Below are positions 1 to 9,000 of a stretch of DNA of 45,983 nt, piece after piece. The position numbers and the translations under genes were made by a program. Origin of the DNA: Promethearchaeota archaeon (GTDB lineage Archaea > Asgardarchaeota > Lokiarchaeia > Sigyniarchaeales > SOKP01); assembly GCA_019894885.1 (NCBI GenBank), contig JAGXNP010000005.1:1-45983 (forward strand), read 5' to 3'. Within the stretch, counting starts at the first letter, position 1. Each line of letters starts with the position of its first letter. The notes under the pieces were generated by a model. It had not been told where the DNA came from. It was given only the letters and a program-made list of their open reading frames with translations, and did not search any database.

Positions 1-807
1 ATTTAAAAGTATCCTTCTTTTTCCTATGGGTTTTACCCATTTAACAAAATCTAACTCTTTTATTCTTGGAATTATTTGTTCTCTATTTATTCCTTCATCA
101 ACTTTAAATTCCACAATATCTCCTTCTCCTAATCTTCCCTTTAAATTGTTAGGAGTTCCCTGAGTTATTATTTTTCCATGATCTATGATAATTAACTCAT
201 CAGACAAATCATCAGCTTCTTCCATGTTATGAGTAGTTAAAATAATTGTTGTTTTTTTCTCTTGAAAATCCTTAATAAAATCCCACACAACTCTGCGAGA
301 TTGAGGGTCAAGTCCAGCCGTAGGCTCGTCAAAAAAAATTAATTCTGGTTCATGTATTACCGCCATTAATACATTTACTCTACGTTTCATTCCTCCTGAA
401 TATGTCTTTACTAAAGAATTTGCTCTTTCTAAAAGATTCATCTGACCAAGAAGATCATCCGTTCTTTCTTTATAATCCGCTTTTTTTAATCCATGCATCT
501 GTGCAATTAAATTGATATTTTCACGTGCAGTTAATCTTTCATAGAGGACTATTTCTTGGGGACAAATTCCTATACATTCTTTAATCTTATTAGATTCTTT
601 TTTAAGATCATATCCTAAAATAGTTGCTTTCCCACTGGTAGGAGGGAGAACAGTACTCAACATAGATATTGTTGTTGTTTTCCCCGCACCGTTAGGACCT
701 AAAAAACCAAATAACGAGCCTTTCGGTATTGCTAAATCTATTCCATCTACAGCATGAATATCTTTATAATATTTTTTCAGATTATTAGTTTCAATTGCTA
801 AATCCAT
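1..807 (-). CDS. ABC transporter ATP-binding protein (3' end outside window)
   Basis: This gene is absent from the ORF track because it runs off the left edge. Read on the minus strand from the ATG at 807 it gives 269 codons without a stop, beginning MDLAIETNNLKKYYKDI. All ABC ATPase motifs are present: Walker A GPNGAGKTT, a Q-loop in CIGICPQE, the signature YSGGMKRRV, Walker B LIFFDEP followed by TAGLDP, and the switch histidine in TTHNMEEADDL. The pattern fits the CcmA/DrrA-type exporters (drug, lipid or Na+ export class), whose ATPase pairs with a separate ABC-2 permease. The permease would be expected downstream, beyond base 1, so the substrate cannot be told. The C-terminal accessory region (from about residue 220) has begun when the window ends. 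Confidence 0.93.
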   Translation of the reverse strand, partial: MDLAIETNNLKKYYKDIHAVDGIDLAIPKGSLFGFLGPNGAGKTTTISMLSTVLPPTSGKATILGYDLKKESNKIKECIGICPQEIVLYERLTARENINLIAQMHGLKKADYKERTDDLLGQMNLLERANSLVKTYSGGMKRRVNVLMAVIHEPELIFFDEPTAGLDPQSRRVVWDFIKDFQEKKTTIILTTHNMEEADDLSDELIIIDHGKIITQGTPNNLKGRLGEGDIVEFKVDEGINREQIIPRIKELDFVKWVKPIGKRRILLN

Positions 808-844
808 TTTTTATATCACTTAGAATAAACTGAGTTTCACAGTG

Positions 845-880
845 TTGTATTTAAGTTTGAATATTATTGTATTTAAACCA
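845..880 (-). promoter_or_regulatory. Candidate TATA boxes for the ABC ATPase gene
   Basis: On the minus strand the sequence holds two archaeal-type TATA elements, TTTAAATAC (870-878) and CTTAAATAC (about 848-856). The nearer one is about 46 bases ahead of the ATG, which would give a 5' leader of about 20 bases. The match to the archaeal box is good, but in such AT-rich DNA chance matches are common. Confidence 0.4.
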
Positions 881-1027
881 ATTTTAGACCATTTTTTGAA
901 TTATAGATTTATTTAATATACATGCGAATAAAAATGAATAACAACTCCTATAAGTTTAATTAATAATGTTAGAAAGTGGAATAATATATCTGATCTAATT
1001 TCGATATCAGAAAAAAAAGGAAAAAAA

Positions 1028-1567
1028 TTAAGGAATTATAATAATTCCAAAGAAATCTAATACAATAAACCCTAGAGCAATTAACTCTAAGATCATCCAG
1101 ATACTTCTTTTTAAACTTCTAAAACTTTTAAATCCTTCACCTGAATAATTTATTATATTATATATTACGATGATTATCCAAGCTGTCAATAAGAACACGA
1201 TGGGCAGTGATAGTGTCAGTAAATTATATCCAACAAAGTCTAACAAATATTTGTAGCCAAGGAATGTAAATGCGATTATTACGAATGTAAATCCAAGACC
1301 GAAAGAATATTCTGCAAATGTTAGAAATTGCTTAACTTTCTTTAGATCTAAATTCTTTAATTTCGATTCAAATTGAGCTTTAGAGTTTGTAGATACTGAA
1401 TTTACAAAGAGAATGAACGCTAACATTAGGAGAAAAGTTACAGATACAATCCCATTACTAGGTATATTTTGCCAAATTAAAGCGAGTATAGTTAATATTA
1501 CTCCTATCATCGTAGTGCTCAAAATGATCCAATCTCTAACATTGAGTTTTTCTTCTTTTTTTTCCAC
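1028..1567 (-). CDS. Small membrane protein of unknown function
   Basis: A 179-residue protein starting at GTG. It opens with a short charged cytoplasmic stretch (MEKKEEKLNVRD) and then has about five hydrophobic segments: roughly residues 13-30, 38-55, 85-105, 113-140 and 155-178. A basic and polar loop (SKAQFESKLKNLDLKKVKQ) lies between segments 2 and 3. I recognise no family motif. It stands alone between the ABC ATPase, which runs the same way, and the divergent fusion gene to its right, so an accessory role to the transporter is possible but unsupported. The opposite-strand ORF 1413..1634 is a shadow of this gene. Confidence 0.75.
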   Translation of the reverse strand: MEKKEEKLNVRDWIILSTTMIGVILTILALIWQNIPSNGIVSVTFLLMLAFILFVNSVSTNSKAQFESKLKNLDLKKVKQFLTFAEYSFGLGFTFVIIAFTFLGYKYLLDFVGYNLLTLSLPIVFLLTAWIIIVIYNIINYSGEGFKSFRSLKRSIWMILELIALGFIVLDFFGIIIIP

Positions 1568-1749
1568 TTTTTATCATCATTTTATATGGTTGTTAAACTA
1601 TACTTCGCTTCATTGTTATAAAAATTTTGAGTAATCTTGATTATTAGATTGATAAATAGAAATTATTGTCATTATGAATAATAATTAATCCTACGCTTTG
1701 ATTTGAACAAGGTTATTTCGTAAAAGTCATCAATTTTTATTATGGAAGT

Positions 1750-2661
1750 ATAAGCCTACGGCATCAAAAATTAAGGCTGCATAAGAACGGGGCAAAATTT
1801 CCTATAAGTAAAGCCTATATTGATGACGAACTCTTAGATCCTGAAATTTCCTATACTCTTATTTTGATCCCTGAAGTTAAAATCGCTACCCAAACTATTG
1901 TTTCACTAACTTTTTTTAAAAGAAAAAGCGGACCTCTCCTATACTATTATTATCCTGAGAATTCTTTAAATGTGATAGAAAAAACTAGTGTAGCAAATAG
2001 TATGGAGTCTTTATATAAATCTGCATATACTGAAAGATACTTTATTCACCAATCGAGTAATCTATCTTCATTAAATTATTATTTTGAAATTCACTCGGAT
2101 TGGGCTCGCGGGAATAAAGAGATGTTAATGATTAGTGTTATCCTCAATACGAGAATAACTAAGTCAATTGAAGACATAATTCTTTCGATTTGTATCGATT
2201 TTGAAACAGAATTAACAGTTATTAAAGATATCTACAAAGCATTATATGATAAAGATTTAGATATGTTTTCCGATGAAGAACAATCAGATATAGAAAAAAT
2301 CAGTAGAAATCTGCGTGCGAAAATAAAAGAATTTTATAAAAAAATAAGAATATTAGACAGTCAAAAATTTACAAAGGTTATATTCAAAGGTTCAATGGAA
2401 ATAGAAAAGAAATTAGACCTAATTCACATTGCTCAAGGAATTAAAGATGCAGAGTTTAATCCAGAGAGATTTCCCGGATTAGTTATGAAAATTGAGAAAC
2501 CAAACGCCACAATTCTTATGTTTTCTGATGGTAAATTGATGATAACTGATTTGAAAAATACATCTGAAGTAGATATAGTGGTTGATATTTTTATGGAAAA
2601 ACTTAAGAGTATAGGTATTATTATACCTAAACCAGAAATTACAATAGAGAGTTCCAAATAA
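1750..2661 (+). CDS. Fusion protein: AbrB-like N-terminus, longin-like middle, single TBP repeat at C-terminus
   Basis: The ORF track starts at a TTG (1864), but the same frame stays open back to 1702 and reads like protein: HKNGAKFPISKAYIDDELL, a pattern like an AbrB-type swapped hairpin (basic strand, G, IxK, YI). No ATG, GTG or TTG lies in frame upstream; I placed the start at an ATA (1750), but an ATG at 1742 is one frameshift away. In track numbering, residues 10-125 (FFKRKSGPLLYYYYP...NYYFEI...LMISVIL) resemble a longin/roadblock-like sheet-helix domain (tentative). Residues 174-252 match one full repeat of archaeal TATA-binding protein: LDLIHIAQGIKDAEFNP, RFPGLVMKI, ILMFSDGKLMIT, and a closing helix. 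Both DNA-kinking phenylalanines of a TBP repeat are kept (F203 in FPGL, F220 in LMFSDGK). Normal TBP has two such repeats; here there is one, so a DNA-binding form would need a dimer. A role in transcription is inference. Confidence 0.8.
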   Translation: MSLRHQKLRLHKNGAKFPISKAYIDDELLDPEISYTLILIPEVKIATQTIVSLTFFKRKSGPLLYYYYPENSLNVIEKTSVANSMESLYKSAYTERYFIHQSSNLSSLNYYFEIHSDWARGNKEMLMISVILNTRITKSIEDIILSICIDFETELTVIKDIYKALYDKDLDMFSDEEQSDIEKISRNLRAKIKEFYKKIRILDSQKFTKVIFKGSMEIEKKLDLIHIAQGIKDAEFNPERFPGLVMKIEKPNATILMFSDGKLMITDLKNTSEVDIVVDIFMEKLKSIGIIIPKPEITIESSK

Positions 2662-2819
2662 TTAGTTTTGATTTAATTAAAGAATTAAACATCTTTTTTT
2701 CTCACTTATATTAAAAGTTAAATTATGATTTCACGCTTTCTAATATCATTTTTAGGATTATCTTTCAGTAAACTAACAGACCGTATTACTTTAATATTGG
2801 TTAATGGTAAAATTAAATT

Positions 2820-2993
2820 ATGTCATCAAAAGTAGTTTCTTATTTCGACTGGACCTTAGGATTCAAAAGTAATACTACGGATAACACTTTAAAATTTAAA
2901 AGTACGAAAAAATCCAATTTGAATTCAATTGGAATATCAGATGCTGAATTTAAGATACATCTGAGTAAATGGAAGGAAAATAATTTCTCTTAA
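2820..2993 (+). CDS. Small protein, 57 residues, unknown
   Basis: This short ORF is not in the ORF track. It begins MSSKVVSYFDWTLGFKS and ends in a lysine- and serine-rich tail (HLSKWKENNFS). A TATA-like CTTTAATATTGG is centred about 26 bases before the ATG, the spacing expected for a leaderless archaeal transcript, and there is no other gene in the 430 bases between the TBP-repeat fusion and the giant membrane protein. An internal near-repeat (TLGFKS / TLKFKS) is visible. No family is recognised. The rest of this intergenic stretch (2662-2819, 2994-3092) shows nothing but AT-rich sequence. Confidence 0.45.
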   Translation: MSSKVVSYFDWTLGFKSNTTDNTLKFKSTKKSNLNSIGISDAEFKIHLSKWKENNFS

Positions 2994-3092
2994 ACCTAAT
3001 AATTCTGCTACTTTTTGGATTTTCTTGTTTTATTTAATGTCTTTGTTCTACTTCTCTATTGTTAGAGTTCGAATAATTAAAACTACTTAAAA

Positions 3093-6000
3093 CTATACTA
3101 CAATTTCAGTAAGATAAAGAACAACTAATAATATAGTCCAAATAACTGTTAGCACTATTAAAATTATTGTAGTATAAAACCTCCACTTTATTGAAATCTT
3201 CTGTTTCTTTTCAATTCTGTAAATATAAATCGCAAGTATTGCTCCTAATATAATTATTGAAGACAATATCAGAATTATACCGAAAATAATAGAGGTTAAG
3301 TATGGTAATATCAAAGCAAATACGAATATGGTAAAACATATCCAAAGTCCTATAAAACGCTGCATTCTTTGTTTAAAAACTTGATCTACATCATCTGTTT
3401 TCGCGAATGGGAGTAAAAGGATTAAAATTCCCGCAGTTGCTCCACCTAAAAGAGATGCGTGATCCCATCTCAACAATCCTAAAACAATGTTGGAGAAGAG
3501 TATTCCAACTATTATCCCTACAAACAGGCATAAAATAATTCCTATCAATTTAAAGTGTTTTTTCAAGAAATTGAAAATAGAATAACAAACACCAACAAGG
3601 AAATTTTTAAATTTAATCAGAGCAAATCGTAGATTATCTATAATATTATTTAAGAATTTTTTCAATTCTTCTAACATAAAAATAAACAGGTATAACAACG
3701 TCCCTATTAATATCCAAGAGAAGCTCCATCCAGATGAAGTTAGATTAAGAGTAATTAAGCTTAATAGCAAGAACATTAATACGGAGTACAAGAAGGAAAA
3801 TAATTTGCTGCGTTTAAAAGGTTTGAATAGAACTAAATTTACTATCATAAAGATGAATAGTGATATGCACAAGTTTAAAATTAGATTCGGATTTATAATA
3901 AATTCTAATGTTATAAAAATATCTATCGATAGAAGGGTTTCAATACAGATAAAACCTGAAATCCGGATAAAATTCCTAGCCTTATCACTTACAACTTTAA
4001 TAAACTTGTCGATGAAGGTTAAAATTAGTAAGATAATAAACGATAATATCAATAAATTAAACGAAATAAAATAATCCGGATTAGTATAATATAAAGGCCA
4101 TGTGATTAAATCGAAGTAGACGATTAGAATTAGACCATTTTTAATCTTGGATATGTTGGAACTGATATAATCCCATTCTGATATTAACCGAAATAAGTAT
4201 GCGATTTGTATTATAAATAATATTATCGTGATAGGGAAAAGCTGTGGGAAAAACAATGAATTCCAATCAATGTAGAATAAGATTGAGAAACCTATCATAA
4301 CGATCCATGAAGTGATGATAAAAAATTTCGAGGTTTTCTTTAAAAACTTTAAAATAAACTTATCTAACAAACCTATCAAATGTGTTAGAATACTTAAAAT
4401 CAAGATAGCTATATGGAATTCTATACCAAATGCAGTCAACGAATTAAAGATGCTAGCTATTAGAAAGAAATATAAACCTATCCCTAAGTAATTCTGTCTA
4501 TTAATTTTCCATTTTCCAAATATTTCTAACTTTTCGGGATTAAATTTACTCCTAACATTGAAATATGAGATGTTAGTGTAATATTGCATTGATAAAAATA
4601 TCAAAAATATATAAAAAAGTGAAGTTATTGAAAAGCCATATAAATGAAATAAAATCAGAAGAAGAGTCCAGGAGATATTTAAGTAACTTAAACAGTGAAC
4701 AACATCAATATACCCTGCTTTTAAACGCTTTATGCCATATATTTCTAAAATACTGATTAAGAATAGAATAATCTGAGAATAAAGCAGACTTTCGAAAAAG
4801 CCAAAAAATAATCCAAAGAGTCCGAGAAATAAGACAGATATCTCTAAGTAAATGGTAAATACTAAAACTGAATAGAGTTTCTTTGTCTTTATAACCCATT
4901 CCTCGCTTTTTATAACAACTTTCGATAGATGTATTGAGTAAGCGGTAAGTATAGTTTCAGACAGTATAACTAAAACGATTCTTAAAAAATCGAGTATTGA
5001 GAATGTTATAAAAAGAGCGAGCCAGAAAATACCAAAAAACAATTGGAATGCTATGAAAGTAGAGAAAAGAATAATATTCTTATATTTTATTTCGACTGTA
5101 CGATTTAAAAAGCCATTTAATAGAAACATCAGAAATGAAAAGACAGCAAGAACGAAACTCCATGAAGGAATTCCTAATAATAATGGGTTGTAGGCTAAAA
5201 GTAAGTCATTCAATAATAGAGAAAGGTAAATACTAATCACAATAAAAATCATATTCAGTAGAATTGCTTGAGATTGATTTCTAATTTTTTTTATTCTACT
5301 AGCATCATATTTAATAATTACTTCGATATAGTAAGATAGGTAGTGTAAAGTATAGAACTGTAACATCAAAAATACTACTAAATTTAAAACAAATAATGTT
5401 GCATCCGTTCCTGTAAATTGAACAAAATAAATTAATGATCCGATCGAAATTACAAGAAATGCTACAATATTCAACAAATAGGTGATCTTTTCTATAGTTC
5501 TCTTTAAAATGTGGATATCTAATAGGGTGGAGAGGAAAAATATAGTAACGGATAATAAAATAGCTCCATATAAGTTAATATTCATTAACTCCTGAATCAA
5601 TCCAAGACTCAACAAACCAAGTTCAAAATGCGATAATAGTGACATAATTGAATCAAATTTCGTCATACCATAATCCTTTTCAGACCGCTGTTCTTCGATT
5701 TTCTTTATAAATAATAATCTTGATACCGAAAAATAAGCAGAATAAATTAAAAGTGAAAGTAAAACTATAAAATAGAGAGACTGAAATAATTCTATCAATA
5801 TTATAAATTGTAAGGTCAATAATGTTAATGCTAAAGGTGAAATGTACCATAAAATAAAACGATATTCATATAATGCTGGTCTAATAAAAATTAAATTAAC
5901 AAATATGAATATCGCACACAATAAAAAGATAGATCCTGGTAAGAAAACATAAACCAAAGAAGATAAAGTAAGCGATGTTCCAATCGATAAAATTACTAGA

Positions 6001-9000
6001 GGAAATATCTTTTTAAGGGGCATTATCATTCGGAATTTGTTAAATACAAGAACTGAGCCGCCAAAAACTGTAATTGCTAAAGATAAAGCGATGATTTCGA
6101 TATTAGGAATTAACATAAATGTATTGTAGGTAAAAAAGGAGAAATTTACAATTAATATTGACGAGATTATGGTATTAAAAAAAGTTCTGTTGAGTTTAAG
6201 AATCCTTGAAGAAAATAGACTGAAAGCGAGTATTATAAAAGAGAGGTTAATTGATATAAAGAAATTTAGAATTATTGAATTAATGATCAAAAAAATAGTT
6301 AGAAAAATACCTATCAGAGAAAGAAAATAAGAACTTACAAGTATAATGTTTTTCAAATTTTTTAAATTTGGGAAAAATGATAAAATTACGAAAAAGAATC
6401 CCAATACGATTAGATTAATTGATAAGCTAATTTCTAATGGTAATGAAATTTCTTGGAATAATATAACGAGGAAGCTTACATTTATAAAGATGTAAAATAG
6501 CCATAAGAGAGTAATGATCTTCCACATTTTCATTCTATAAATCACCGGCATTAGAAGAGATACTGCAAAAACAAAAAATACTATATTAGTAATCACTATA
6601 TTGTCAAAAAAGACATTTTGACTAAACCAGTATAAGAAGAATAAGCTAAAACTCCAAACTATTAGTAGAATCCTTGAGAAATGTTTTTTTATCCATGAGT
6701 ACCAAAAAGGTAGAGAAAGCAAAACACAAATTGTAAAAGATATTATAAATGAACCACTTATATTGAGGATCCCAAAGAAATTTAATGTGTTAGTATAAAT
6801 ATTAATGTCGGTAAAACTCTCGTTAATGATATAAAAATTTACGAAGGGAACAATAATCCATAACCTCCACCCTGTTTTCCATATTACCCAAGAGAATTTC
6901 CAGTAGTAAAAGCCTACTGATAGGTAGAATAGAAGGATGCCAATATTGATGGTTATAATAAGCAAGAAAGGATCCCATACAGGTAAATTAAAAGAGGCAT
7001 TTAAGAAAAAATACATAAAAGTTGGAATAGAAATAATGTAGGATGAAAAAGCAATATAGAAAGAACGTCGTCTGAAATTCTCAGGAGCTTTATTATAGGT
7101 TCCTACATAAGAAATACTGGTAACGCTTAAAGTTAGAGTGAATGTCAGTATTGGATTAAAATCTATAAAAATGGGATTATTAAATAGAATATAATAAGAC
7201 AAGAAACTTATTAGGTTAAATACCATAAGCAAAACACAAGGTCGGATGAACCACTTATAAAGATCATTTTTTTGCTTGTAGTAGAAATTACCTGTTAATA
7301 TTAAAAATAAGAACAGAGAGAAAGAAATGTTATAAATTAAAGGAATTATGGTATTGTAGAGTAGTAAATTAAAGGTTATAATCGATATTAATAGATATAA
7401 AGCGAATTTTTCGATTACATTAACATTCCGTATGTTTAACACAATAGAAAAGAACAAGACAATCATTAACGAAAAATTGAAATAAAAAAGATAAAAAGGG
7501 AAGTCGAATAGGTCGAGTGAAGGAAGTAACATATAATAATTTAATGTTGTAATCAATTTTACTAAAATTAACCAGCTAAGTGAGAAGTAACTAATAGTTC
7601 GAAATACATAATTGCGATTCCTATTGGAAATAAGTAGATAGATCATAATAATAAAAAATACATAAGAAAAATATTCGAAAACACTCGGAAATATAGAAAA
7701 GAAAGTAAATAGAAGTAGAGTTGGACCTAGTAATATTTTTATTAGTTTGAATTCAGACACATTCTCAATTATATCATTGTATTTAACCAGATAATAATTG
7801 AATAACGAATAGATACCACAGAATAAAATAATAAGTCGTAGTGGTTGATATGCGCTGTAAAATGGAAAAACTTGACTATAATTCCAATATAATTCACTGA
7901 ATATAATAATTAAGCCAAAATAGAAAATATAATAGATGAGTCTTTTGTAAAATGCTAGAGAATCATCAGAGATAAAAAAGTTATTTCTTAGATAATAAAT
8001 GGTAATAGGACTGATGAAGAGTAAAAATACTAAAGGTAAACCAATCCTTTGTATCAGAGATAATTGAGCAGGGATAATTAAAATATAGAAACACAATAAA
8101 ATTTTAATTAATACCCATGCGGATAAATCAAAAGCCCACCTAAGTCTTGAAAATTGAATTTTGAATAAGTAGCGACTGACTGTTGATACTAGTAGGTAAC
8201 TTAACAGAAATATTCCAACATATGTTGTTAATGTTAATAGTAGGGACTCTTGAAGCTGAAATAGCGTATGTATACTTTGCAATGGAAACAGAAAAATAGT
8301 AAGCGAAGCTACTATAAATTCGATGAAAAAATAAGATATATTTTTAGTATATTCATATATTTTATAGATTCTGTAATAATCTAATTTACTTTGTTCGTTT
8401 TCAAATATCCTCTGCTTGAGATTTTCAAGCGGAATTAAGATAACGAGATTCAAAACAAGAAATACTAATGAGGAACAACTGATATCGATTCCAACATTAT
8501 GAGTAAAGGAGTTTAAAACTACAAAAAACTTCGCAGAGATAATAAAAGATAAAATCACCCAGGTGATAATCTGGCAAGTTTTAACAGAAACGAAATAGGA
8601 TTCTTTAAGTTTATATTTATCAAAGAGAAATTCTAAAAAAACTAAGAATCCAAAAAATAAAGCAATTGCAGCACTATTGATTATATAATAATCTACAACT
8701 AAACCTAATCTATTAAAATCTAATCCTATTAGATAAGGAAGCGAAATTACTAATACAGATATGACTAAACTGTCGATTATTAACAATCTCTCTATAAATC
8801 TGGTGAAAATATTCTTATTTAGGGAATAAAATAGAGGGAATAATAGAGATATGCCTAAGATCAGCAGAGGAATATTATATGCATAAACGGAAGTAGATAG
8901 AAACAAAAATAGATAAAAAGAGATGAGAATACTGGTGAAACACAAAGTTACTATATTAAATCCATTCGAAATTTTTTCTGAAAATAAAATTCTCTTCTTG

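Noticed and set aside
2725-2835. 36-codon ORF starting at 2725
   Set aside because: It overlaps the better-supported ORF at 2820, has no promoter at the right distance and no coding look.
3406-3500. DHASLLGGATAG in the giant protein as a rhomboid protease domain
   Set aside because: The G-G-x-x-A-G helix is rhomboid-like, but the catalytic histidine position holds Leu and no GxSx serine motif is visible upstream, so it is likely a chance resemblance.
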